Shown piece after piece: positions 1 to 10,105 of a stretch of DNA of 64,000 bases. The stretch comes from Diatrype stigma. Taxonomy: Eukaryota; Ascomycota; Sordariomycetes; Xylariales; Diatrypaceae. The DNA is taken from the NCBI GenBank assembly GCA_022225965.2, contig JAKJXP020000115.1, positions 1 to 64,000 on the forward strand. The letters are read 5' to 3'. A model generated the notes under the pieces. The model saw nothing but the letters and a program-made list of their open reading frames with translations. It was not told the DNA's origin and did no database searches. Each line of letters starts with the position of its first letter. The first letter of the stretch is position 1. The position numbers were made by a program, and so were the translations under genes.

Positions 1-100
1 AATACACCTAATACACTACATCACCAATACCCTCATACAGCACAATTACATACATATACCCAAATGGGGGGGCTCCCACCGCCCCCCCAAACCCCCCGGA

Positions 101-172
101 CCTAACCCTAACCCTAAACTAACCCTAACCCTAACTAACCCGTATCTTTGCACGGGACCTAACCCTAACCCG
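101..172. repeat. Degenerate interstitial telomere-like repeats
   Basis: Two blocks (about 101-140 and 157-171) carry CCCTAA units, the complement of the TTAGGG telomere repeat used by most filamentous ascomycetes. Some units are shortened or mutated (for example AAACTAACC), and a non-repeat insert separates the blocks. The C-rich strand reads 5' to 3' from the left, the orientation expected for a left chromosome end. About 100 bp of non-telomeric sequence lies outside it, so this is an internal or eroded array and not the terminus. Confidence 0.75.
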
Positions 173-2268
173 CAACTGCAGCGCTGCGTAACGGCGGCGC
201 TGGCGTATATACAGGTATAGGTATAAGTAAGTAAGTGGTAAATGTTAGGGAGTGACTTGGAAGGTGCCAGGTCTAAGTGTGGCTTTAGGTGTGGCACAGG
301 TGGCTAGTGCACTAGACTAGCGTCGGTCTAGCCAAATGCGGTTTAAATACCGGTAGAAATAACAGATTGACCCGGTAGAAATAAACGTTTCGCTTGTACA
401 ATGCTCGGTACAATGCCCTACTAGACTACCTACATACCTAGTACAATACCTAGCACAATGGGCGAATGACAGACCCCCAAACCCCGAGCCAAGAACTTTT
501 TTGGCAGTTCCAACTTCCGAAAAGTCCAGAAGGGCGGTACCTAGCGCTGTACATATATTTAGCAGTGCGCATGCATACAGTCGTAGGTATTGCACACGTC
601 CGTACTGTACCTACATACCTTAGCGCCTGGCAGTGGTGCTTGGTGCTTGGGCCACAAAAGGAAGCCCCGTACCAAAATCAGCAGAAGGACCCCAGAAGTT
701 CTAAAAATTCCTTTTGCTCCGTTTTAGTCTTAGTAAATAACAGCTTCTAGTGCATACAAAAGGTAGTAGAAACGAGCGGCTGATTTCCCGAGTTCATATA
801 TCCGTTCAACCAACCCCTCGGCCCCCTCAGACAATGAAGGCCATTTTACCTATAGGTACAATAGTTACGTACTTTTGCGATCTGCCGTGGTTCTCATACT
901 TGAGGGCTACAATAGCAAAGTGCGTACCTGGCTAACGGTCTAGCCGCCTGGTTAGTTACGTACCTAACTCCGTACTATGTAGGTGGCCTCAACTCGAATG
1001 CTTTCCGTATTGGTCCATTAGAGTTCAGTCACTTGGCCTACATCATTCATCGGAGTTTGCAAAGTTCACAACAATTTTCAAGTCTATAAACCTCAAGTGT
1101 GCGCGTGGCGGATAGCCAAACATTCAAATACACTTCAAGAAATGCGAAGTTTAACACCGGATATCAAGTCATCGACCTCGGGCTTGTAACTATTACAATT
1201 GGTGTCCTAGTCCTATTTTTGTTGTGATAGGTCAATAGGTAGCCTACCTATGCATGTTTATACGCATTGTGGTCTTGAACCCCTGATAACTCTTGGCGGG
1301 CCTTTGGCGAAGAACCATTGCTGGCATGGTGCTGTTTGCCGAACAGTATAGAAGCTATTGCACACATCAATCAGACCCAGGATACAATCTTCATCGTATA
1401 GAGAAGATAGAGATATATAGCTTGATATATGACTCCATGCCCTTACTCACAACACCCTTCAATGTGTCATACTCGCCGTCTACTACATCCAGATCTTCCC
1501 TTCCCCCAAGTCCTGGTTTATAAGGATTGGCGAATGGAGAAGTTAAAGTCGTAGGATAGCAGCCAGGTACTGGTATCGCTGTGAGCTCTCTGGTCGGTTC
1601 ATTCCAGCCATAGGGAGCTACCAATTCCTGACAAAAGTGATCTTCTACAGCTCTGCGTGCATCACCCCGAATATTGAGGGGGCACGCATACTACGACAAA
1701 CGCTGGGAGGTTAGCATGTGCCGTGCTGCCAGACCCGTAGCGACTTGAGAGGTCGCCGTGGAGTAGTAATCTAGCCTTACCCGGACCCCGGAAGACAACG
1801 ACGAACGGCGGTGGACAGTCCGAATTCATCTGTCCGTCGTCCCTTTACTCGCCCGCCGCCCTCGACATGCATCGAGATTCTATATCAACAATCACAGCCT
1901 AGGACTTGGGCCTCGAACAAAGAGGGTTCAGTCACGATGGTGCAACAGCCCCTGTAGACCCCTAGAAGTAGAACGACGGGTTAGCAATGACATAGAGTAT
2001 AAAATGGTGGGTGCGTTAGCATTATTTCTTCGTACCTGAAGAACCCAATGTAGCATCGAACCTGGCCGCGCGATGGTCGGCGCACGCGGCCTCAGAACCG
2101 TTTTGCAGGTTGATAAGACAGACTGCCAAAGGCACTGCCGCGTCACGAAGTGCTAGTGCATGACCCGCGGTGACTGCATAATGCCGTGTCGGCGCTTAGA
2201 TACCAGCCGGTCGGTCGTGATACGCAGCTTCCATATGCTCCCAACAGTCGTTCGGGACGACGGACCGG

Positions 2269-2286
2269 CTGACTGACTGACTGACT
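2269..2286. repeat. GACT tetranucleotide microsatellite
   Basis: About four and a half GACT units in tandem, in non-coding DNA 150 bp past the 3' end of the Zn2Cys6 gene. Confidence 0.85.
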
Positions 2287-2322
2287 TAGGTAGCCGGCAT
2301 GTATCGATGCAAGTAGGCAGGT

Positions 2323-2352
2323 GTGCGTGCGTGCGTGCGTGCGTGCGTGCGT
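2323..2352. repeat. TGCG tetranucleotide microsatellite
   Basis: About seven perfect TGCG units in tandem, in non-coding DNA 80 bp past the 3' end of the Zn2Cys6 gene. It looks like a hypervariable simple repeat and encodes nothing plausible. Confidence 0.85.
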
Positions 2353-2432
2353 ACATGCAATATACATGCGCTTTCCACACGCCCATAAATAAATAATGTT
2401 TGTCCACCCACCCTACTTTCACTTCACCCTTC

Positions 2433-4080
2433 TCATGCGATGACCAGCCTCTCAACAGACCTCTTGGCAAGGGCGATGATCCGCTGACAGGTAGGGGGCT
2501 CGCCGGGGTCGTAGAGCCGGAAGGCGGCGGGGACCTGGACCTCGGGCCAGGCGCCCGAGAGGACCAGGGCGTCCATGACGGCGTGGCGGGCCCTGGACCG
2601 GTTCTCCATCAGGGTCACGATATCCTTCAGGCCGAGGTGGAGGGCCGCGTTGCCGTCGGCGGTAGCGGGTATCGTCCCGCCACCGCCACCACCACCGGTA
2701 GCGTCGAAATCGAGGCGGGTGGGCCCGCTCTTGCCCATGTTGTTGCAGGCCCCGCCGTTGGACAGCCCGTACACGTCGAGCTTGAGCAGGGCGCGCACCG
2801 TCAGGCGCCACATGGCGGGCTCCATCTCGCGGTGGCCAAACGCCTGGTTGACGCCGCACTCGCGCGCCGTCGCCTCGCCGAGCGGGCCCCACACCCCGCC
2901 GAGCCCGTGCAGCCGGAACAGCAGCCGCCGGCGGTCGCGCTGCGCCGCCGCCGTCTCCCGGTCCACCGCCGCCAGGATCGCCTCGTACGCGTGCACGATG
3001 CTCGGGATCAGCGTCGCCAGCAGCATCAGGTTCTGGAAGTTCCGCATCGCCGGTGGGGATGTCTGCTGTTGCTGCGCGTGGAGCGGCTGTGTCGGGGCTT
3101 GCAGGTTGTGCTGCTGCAGGTCCTGGTGGTGGTGGTTGGGAATCTCGAATGTGGTGGCGCACACGGGGCAGTTGACCACCTGCCACGCGGTGCGGGCGGC
3201 GTAGCGCGCCTGCCGCACCCCGTCCGTCACGTCGGTCGGCAGCTTCTGCATCGAGTCCAGCGCGAGGTACAAGGTCGCCGTGCAAGCGCAGCTCGCCGCC
3301 GTGCCGCCGGAGCTCGCGCTGCTCTCGGGCGTGGACGCGGAGCCGGAAGGGGGTGATAGGCCCGGCACTGGATCTGAGGACGGCGGCGGGTCTGAGGAGG
3401 CTACGGCGGCGGAGGCCGCGAACAGGGCGGGGTCGATATTCGACGAGGTGTACGGCTGCTGTTGCATGGTCTGGTCTTGGTGTTGTTGTTGCGGCGGCGG
3501 CGACAGCGACAGCGGCGCCATGTCGAAATTTAGATCACCGAGGTGTTGACTGGTCAAGCCGCCGAACCCCCAGGCCCTTTCGTCCCCCTGAACCTGTACA
3601 TGATGTATCGTCTGTAATGGTTCGAAATGAGGGGCGGAACCGAGATCGGCCGTCAGGAAGTTGATGAAGTCCATCCCCAGGTCTGTGGTCGCGGGGGGCA
3701 TCTCCGTCATGATAGTCTTGGGGGCGCGCGCAGGTTCGGCCGCGATATCGGCCATCATCTCATCGGTTTGTTCCCGGGGTCGCTTTCGGGGTCGGCCCAT
3801 GGGTTTCTGCGGCGAGTAGTGGCATGTGATGCCTTCGCGCTTACACCGTGAGCATCCATCGGATTCCTTTGAACAGGCGAGCTTCCGCGTGCCTTGAGTT
3901 CTCAATGGTGAGCGAGCGAGCGAGTGACAGGGCGGGGCCAATCGGGTGCATAGGATAGATAAATCAACCCGGTTCCAGCCTCGAGCTCAAGGGGGCAAAC
4001 ATACGGCATTCATCACAGGCCCGACGCTTCTGCACTGCTCCGTTCGTGTCCGAAGCCGCTGCCGTCATCGTAGACGACAT
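2433..4080 (-). CDS. Zn2Cys6 transcription factor with AflR-like regulatory domain
   Basis: Predicted 511 aa from two exons (4080-4005 and 3892-2433; intron 4004-3893, donor GTATGT). Splicing joins RRACDEC to RTRKLAC and completes a Zn(II)2Cys6 binuclear cluster at C22, C25, C32, C39, C42 and C49, with exact fungal spacing (2-6-6-2-6). A basic stretch GRPRKRPRE follows, a likely nuclear signal and DNA-binding linker. The middle is Ser/Pro/Gln/His-rich. A region with CACTATLYLALDSMQKLP and NCPVC resembles the aflatoxin-regulatory (AflR) domain found in pathway-specific regulators of polyketide clusters. It should act in the nucleus as a DNA-binding activator. Target genes are unknown, because no biosynthetic cluster is adjacent. 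The ATG at 4080 was chosen because it gives the complete zinc cluster. Confidence 0.88.
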
Positions 4081-5000
4081 TGTGGATCGTCGGACGGGAT
4101 TATACGATTGTAGTTCGGCTTTCACGCTTCACTGAGGAAGAGAAATAGACAGATGTGAAGAATCGATTTCTAGTGATTTTTTGGTGGTTTATGGTCAATG
4201 GTACGGTGTTGTTATTATAGGTATTATGTACACACCTGCATAGATGCGAGACAACAGCAGGTGAGGTGAGCTGAGATTAGGAAACCACTAGGATTCGTAA
4301 TCTACGACAGCCTTAAAGCCCCCAATTCCGGTTCTCCGCCCATTCAGCAGCCCACTTTGGCATCCCGGTCGGGGCTGTCACAGGTATGTAGTTAGGTACC
4401 TCTCTGGGTCCTTGTAGCTATACGTCTTGCTAGCCTGGCACCTTGAAGTATCCCCCTACTTTGGAACGGCAATATTCGGTAGCCCCTTATTGCATCTATG
4501 ATTTGTGTAATTCCATATAAATTACGAAGATTCGCGAAAGATCAATACCATACCGAAGATCCAATAACCCCCACAGGATATAAGACCCACACACTACGAT
4601 ATAAAGGGATGCCATATGTACTACTTGACTATATATAGTGATTCTCGGTACTGTGATTTTCAACGGTATGTGGGGTGCTATCCATAGGGCTGAACAGCAT
4701 TCTTACGAGGCATCTGCAATTCAACTGCTAACTGGTATTGTAGGCATGTGATAGGTTGACGAATCTCATTCCTTAATAAATTAATTAGAGAATGGCTGTA
4801 TCATAGTGCACGCCACTACCGTGACTACCCTGACAGCCCTAGTTTCCTGATCTTCTAGCCCCCAACCCGCCGATTTTAGTGTTATCTAGGTGCCTACTGT
4901 CATAGTAGAAGTCCCGTCAAAGGTAATGAATATAGGTTGTCGTCTCATGTATGAAATAGCTGGATGGAATCCCAGTAAGACTCAATTTATACGACAGTCT
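4081..5000. other. Intergenic region
   Basis: Upstream of the Zn2Cys6 gene and downstream of the Ser/Pro-rich gene. It is AT-rich with no supported ORF or RNA. The frame at 4890-5387 on the plus strand is mostly antisense to the neighbouring gene. Confidence 0.6.
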
Positions 5001-7094
5001 TCACGTATCCTCCCTGTTCCCGTTGCCGGTTTGTCTCCGTCTTCCCAATTCTTCTCCAACATTTCTTGGAACCGGTTTAAACATGTTTTCTCGCTGCAGC
5101 AAATCAACAGACTGCAAGTCGGCGAGAAACCGTCTGATTCTCATGCCCGTTTTGTACCGTATGTAAGCGTCGTAAAAGTCATCGGCCGCGGCATGGACTG
5201 CGATTTGAAGCCCCTGGAGAACATCTTTGTCGCTGATGTTTGCATCGTCATGATCAAAGAAGGTGTCCAAGTCGTCCAGTATCTGCTCTGTGTTATTGGG
5301 GGGGACGGCCTGTGCTGCGGCAGTCGAAACCTCCGGTATATTTGGGGTTTTCTGTTGTGGCATAGCAGCCAGAGACTTTCCTTTTGATACAGATCTTGAT
5401 ACGGATTCTCCCTGTGGACGTGTTAGGGGCCGGGCTGAGGGCTTCCGGGTTGGGTCAGGAGGTGGCGATTTTGGAGGTTGTCCTATCGACCGGTGCCGTG
5501 ACAATTTGCGGGGCTCAGCAAGCAGGTTGCTTGGTTGAGGAGGCCAAATGGTCACCTTATTGCTCGAAATTTCCTGGTCCGGAACTCGCTTCAAGGCAGG
5601 TAGAGGCATCGAGTGGTTCGTTCTCTCCCGCAACGTTGTAGCAGAGGGTTGGTGCGTTTGTCGAGCGGGTTGCGTCTCCATCTCATCAAGCTTTTTCATG
5701 ACAGCATCAAGTGCTCGCTCTAGCGAAGACTCCGTGGTAGCAGCAATTTTCGCTACAGATGGGAGCGAAGGAATCGAAGACACTTTGGTCTGTGGTGAGA
5801 CCTCTGGTTGGACTTCATGGGTCGATATTGCAGGCTTGCGCTTACCTGTGGGCTTGACTGGCGAGGTGAGTCTTGCAGCACTCGACGCCAAGTCTTCTGG
5901 AGGTGGTTCGGTCACCTCTCGGATGGCCTCCGGATGAGTTGAGAGGCGGCTTGCTACTACTCTCCTACCATGCAATGGATGTTTCGGTGGCGGCTGTATT
6001 GTCGTGGACCCTCTCTCAGGAGGAGCATCATCCTTTTTTCGGCGGCAATAATGTACGCTCTCCATAGGCTTGGTAGGCGACAGCTCGACATACGGTGGCT
6101 TTTGGGAAGAGGTTGAGTCCTGGGGGTAGCCCTTACACTGTTTTGGTTCCGACACTGACTGCTTCGAAGTGTGGACATGTGTAGATTGACTGCATCTTTT
6201 GTCGGTTTCTCGTTCTAGTGTAGGCTTACTATCTCGAGTTGTCCGAGTTCCACGGCGAGTTGGGGTGATATTTGAGACCGACAATTTCGCTTTCTCAGCC
6301 TCAACTTTTGGCTGGCTGTGTATACGGCTGTCTTTGACAAGCTCGCTCCGTTGCCTCAAGTCTCGCCGGTCCTTAGTAGGCTTGCTTACGGCCGGCTTAG
6401 CTTTGAGCCATGGCAATTTCAACCCGTCGCTACATCTACTTTTTCGATTGGACCTGGATTTTGACTCTGGCACGGGGTCAATTAGGTATGCAGATAGGTC
6501 GTTTGGATCTGCAAATAAAATGTAAGAGCCAGTACTAGTACTGTCTGAACCATGCACAGAGCTGACAGGATCATCTTGACCGTCTAGCTTACTTCCTATT
6601 CCTGGCAGCACCTTATGCTGCGTTCCAGAACGACGTTGCTGCGCCTGGATCGTCAGCCTCGCGGGTGGTTTGTGTATTTGCTCTGATGATGTAACAGCAA
6701 GACCGGCGGACTGGAACTCCTTGTGGTAAGGCAATAAAGGCTTGACAGTATGCAAGGACAATTTCGAGTCAGACTCGGTTGGTGTGGCAACGGGAACCTT
6801 GCCTTTCACGTCAGCTGCATCCGCATATTTTTCGATTTGTCTAGCGAAGCGGTTGAGTGTTCTGTGCTGGCTCGAAGTACGCGAAGGAACTCTGGGTCGT
6901 CGTCGACGTCTATGAACAGGCCTCGAGGAAGCTTCCCCGGAGCCATGTAAAGAAGACAGGTGCCTCTGTTGCGTGAGCGATCGGTTGATCGCATCCCATA
7001 CGGCAGGATCCGAAAGACCGAAACGCTTCTCTCGTTCTTGACGTCGAGCATTCGCAACAGCATCTGGTCGTCTTCGGGGCTGCCTTCGTCCCAT
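5001..7094 (-). CDS. Ser/Pro/Lys-rich conserved-looking fungal protein of unknown function
   Basis: A 697-codon open frame from an ATG at 7094 in good context (ACGACAATGG). The N-terminus is strongly basic (GRRQPRRRP). It is followed by DPAVWDAINRSLTQQ, then several hundred residues rich in Ser, Pro, Lys and Thr that look disordered. The ordered C-terminal part (about 600-690) contains ILDDLDTFFDHDDA, DVLQGLQIAVHAA and TGMRIRRFLADL. From memory this resembles a short conserved block in uncharacterised filamentous-fungal proteins, but I cannot name a family. Length and composition suggest a nuclear or cytoskeletal scaffold, which is only a guess. An open frame at about 7221-7540 upstream on the same strand could be a further 5' exon. 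I found no splice pair that joins it cleanly in phase, so it is left out. Confidence 0.75.
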   Translation of the reverse strand: MGRRQPRRRPDAVANARRQEREKRFGLSDPAVWDAINRSLTQQRHLSSLHGSGEASSRPVHRRRRRPRVPSRTSSQHRTLNRFARQIEKYADAADVKGKVPVATPTESDSKLSLHTVKPLLPYHKEFQSAGLAVTSSEQIHKPPARLTIQAQQRRSGTQHKVLPGIGSKLDGQDDPVSSVHGSDSTSTGSYILFADPNDLSAYLIDPVPESKSRSNRKSRCSDGLKLPWLKAKPAVSKPTKDRRDLRQRSELVKDSRIHSQPKVEAEKAKLSVSNITPTRRGTRTTRDSKPTLERETDKRCSQSTHVHTSKQSVSEPKQCKGYPQDSTSSQKPPYVELSPTKPMESVHYCRRKKDDAPPERGSTTIQPPPKHPLHGRRVVASRLSTHPEAIREVTEPPPEDLASSAARLTSPVKPTGKRKPAISTHEVQPEVSPQTKVSSIPSLPSVAKIAATTESSLERALDAVMKKLDEMETQPARQTHQPSATTLRERTNHSMPLPALKRVPDQEISSNKVTIWPPQPSNLLAEPRKLSRHRSIGQPPKSPPPDPTRKPSARPLTRPQGESVSRSVSKGKSLAAMPQQKTPNIPEVSTAAAQAVPPNNTEQILDDLDTFFDHDDANISDKDVLQGLQIAVHAAADDFYDAYIRYKTGMRIRRFLADLQSVDLLQRENMFKPVPRNVGEELGRRRQTGNGNREDT

Positions 7095-10000
7095 TGTCGT
7101 GGGATGAGGGCCCCGATAATTTGAAGTGGGATGAGGTCCCCGGGGCTTTGAAGTGGGCAGGTCTCCTTCAAAGATACCATCGTAGGTTGGACCCCCTCGT
7201 GGCGGATTGCCTTGAGATGGTTAGAACTGCATGTCATTCGGTACATTCGAAAGATTGCAAATACCGTAGTATGGGTGATTCATGAACTCAGATGCTGGCA
7301 TCAGCGAACGCAGCTCTCCAAGTTTCGCCCCCTTGCTCTCCCTTGATGGGAGACGCCGACGACTAACACGGACACCATTTTTGCTGCGGCTAATTCTGTG
7401 CTGTCTCTGGCCGGCTTGTAACACAGATTCCGGTGAACAGGTTCGAAAGACTACTTGCGAGGGTTTATGCGGGAGCCGCTCTTGAGGGGCCGAGGGCACA
7501 GGCACAGGATGATCGATCTTTGGTTGACGACATGGGCTCCCCTTCTAAGGTAAGTTGAACTTAGTCATCTCTTAATCCAAAAACGTTCCAAAAAACCAAA
7601 AAGGAAAGTAATGCTAAAAGAAGCTTGTGGCGAGGATTAATCGTAGGTTCAGGAGACCGAGTCTGCTATCATTCTGATATTCTTAGGTTGATGTCCAGGA
7701 CTGAGGACGACCTTTAACATCCATTTTGACCCAGGCAAGGCACCTCGAAGTCATAGACTGTCCGGGCCGCTACTTCCCCAGAACAACCAGTGTTACTAGC
7801 CAGTCGCTACATGGATGTATAGAACGTCTATACATCAGGGGTATGTAGGTAGGTAGACATCGCAGTGCGGGGAGGCTGTAGCCACCAAGTGCACCTTCTC
7901 GTTACTCCCTCGCACAGGACGTTTCATCCGTAGGTAGGTGCTACTAAATTCTATCCAGCTGGTTTAGCAACGCTACTCCTTGAACCAGACACTCGCTTCG
8001 AGTACACTGACATACCTAGAGGCACTACTTACGTTAAATAGAATGAATGTCGATGATGCCAGGGGCGGAATACACCTCCAATTGGCGCTGGCCTTTCCGA
8101 AAGAGATGCTCTATGGCAGCGAAGTCTCGCTTATCCAGTTTGACGTTCTTCTCAAATGCGGCTCTATTCAACATCAGCATGCGAGTGCAGTGAGGTTGGT
8201 GGCTTTGCACGATGCGTTGGAAGAGATGGTTGCCTACCGTGCATAAGCTTCGAAGCGTGGCCGTGAATCCTTTAAACACCTGGTTAGTCGCACGAATACT
8301 GTGATGATCCATACATCAACATGGATGGATGGTCCAATGTACGAACTGCTGGTTTTTTTCGACACTCCCGTAAGCATTGCCGATATAGCCCTAGCACATC
8401 CTTCTGCAGACCTGACAAACGCATATTGAATCTTAAGTGCTTGATACAGTTTCAAGTCATAAAAAAGGCCTTAAAATTAACGTGGTTGCTTTTTTATTCC
8501 TTAGGTAGTCTGGGGGTTTGGTCAACATTGACAGGCAACTAATGGCTGGTACAGACATAACTAACTCGTAGCCCAGAGTCCAGGCTCCGTCCTGTGGTGG
8601 ATTTAGTTATGAGCCAGGTGGGTTCCCGAACTTTAGCTACTTAAAACTATCATCTCCGGCTGTTAGCAGCTGCCACCACAGCTCGAATCTCACAGAACTT
8701 CACTTAATTACTTCGTACCTAGGTAGTAGAAAGGTAGGTAGGTAGTCTAGAAGACTCTGCATTTCAAACCCCTTTTCATGTAAAAAGAACATTGTACACT
8801 CCAGGTCCTATGTAAGTATATACTCTATTATTTTTACGTATAAGTAAGTTGATAGTATAATGCGGTTACTTGAAAGCCATAAACTATTCAACAACCATCC
8901 GTGGCTCACGGGAAGAAAGCAAATCGGGCGTCCTTCCTAACTAGCCAATCCACGGGTTCCCGAAATCAGACCCAACGTTCAATCTTGGGGAGTTATGAGT
9001 ATTCTGAGTTAAGCCATTGGCGGATTTTGGGAACTGCTAATAAGCTAACTGTCGTTCGTAATCCCCAGTTGTAGATACGGTTTGCCGGGGCCGGGGCCGA
9101 AATGCAATATCACTACTCCAAACCGGCAGCGGTCGTCATGAATTCTCCCGGTGTTGGCTACCCCCTGGTCCGGCGGCCCAGAGCATCTTCATCCCGGTGA
9201 CGGCAACCCAGCCGACTATGATAACCGTCAATGCCAGGCGAATTTCTCGCGCGGTGCTCACGACCGACGGATCGAGGTGGATGGTGTGGATGTGGGTGAT
9301 AGAGCCGCCGTGCTGCGATGCGAGCGCAAACGTTTCCATACTGATGCCCTCGTTTTATTTCAATTTTTATAACGTCGACGGCTTTCTACCGTAGTCGAAT
9401 GAAGTGTTGTCTCGAATTTTTTCCCTCCCAAGAACAGCTCGCGTCCCTGCAAGAAGGTACTTGTAATACGAAGTGAGTCGATACTTGACTTCCGCAGTTC
9501 CAATTGCGCTTGCACAATCTAATCCGCCTGCCCTGCCCGCCTATCCGCTTAAATCCCTAGCCCGTCCGCTTTCGGCTAACTACTTAGTTGCGAATAAATA
9601 CATAACGAGGTAGATCATACCGTAGACGTTGTTTCGCAATACAACCTTTTGATCGGTCTGGACATCTGGATACACATTTGCAGGAGGCAGAGTTGCCCGA
9701 AACCATGACCACGCATTAGTTCATACAATCAGATTCCGCGATCAAACCCATGCAGCCAGAATAATAATGCAGTCAAGCCAGCCTGCTTGAATATATACAC
9801 AAGTCCCATGCAAAAAGTCCCAGTCAGCTGCAATGCCATGTATTCAATACCGCCAGAGTACATATTAAAAGCTGGTTACTTTTGGCTCCTCTATCCGCTG
9901 GTTTGGGTAGTGGCCTGACGATGGAGTGTGTTTTTTTGTAGTACGGGAGGTCAGGTATCTGACAGAGGGGTATCCGGGAAAGAATTGCGCCAAGCCCTTC

Positions 10001-10105
10001 CCGCTCCAGATGCGAGGAAGCAGGCGAGAGGAACAGAGATAAAACAAAATCATAAGTAGGCAACCAGGGGAAAGCAAAAGCACGAGAAATCCCGTGTTCC
10101 CAAAG
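7095..10105. other. Long intergenic region
   Basis: About 3 kb between the Ser/Pro-rich gene and the sugar transporter. An open frame on the minus strand (about 7221-7540) is a possible unassigned 5' exon of the gene to its left. A perfect 10-bp inverted repeat with a 3-nt loop lies at 7814-7836. Short GGTAGGTA/TACCTAGGTA motifs recur (7844-7858, 8714-8745). The only other coding candidate is the small ORF at 9136-9339, listed separately. Confidence 0.6.
9136..9339 (-). CDS. Possible small single-span membrane protein
   Basis: A 67-aa ORF with an ATG at 9339. It sits in a GC-richer island (about 9070-9330) inside AT-rich non-coding DNA. Residues 34-56 (around LALTVIIVGWVAVTGMKMLW) form one hydrophobic span. 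The N-terminal part is polar with several His, and the C-terminus is short and hydrophilic. No family is recognised. The composition island and clean membrane span favour a real gene. The opposite strand is also open over part of it, and no homologue can be checked here. Confidence 0.35.
   Translation of the reverse strand: METFALASQHGGSITHIHTIHLDPSVVSTAREIRLALTVIIVGWVAVTGMKMLWAAGPGGSQHRENS

Larger units (their letters stand above)
1..2400. other. Gene-poor, subtelomere-like stretch
   Basis: No convincing gene is visible. Open frames here are under about 105 codons, overlap each other and lack family resemblance. The stretch holds G/C homopolymer runs (66-99), degenerate telomere-like repeats (101-172), and two tetranucleotide microsatellites at 2269-2286 and 2323-2352. 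Its composition and proximity to telomere-like repeats suggest subtelomeric or formerly subtelomeric DNA. That is inference, because the first 60 bases are not telomeric and the chromosome end is not in view. Confidence 0.6.

Noticed and set aside
2400..3356. Long plus-strand frame opposite the Zn2Cys6 gene
   Set aside because: Antisense shadow of a GC-rich exon. The minus strand gives a complete zinc cluster and regulator domain.
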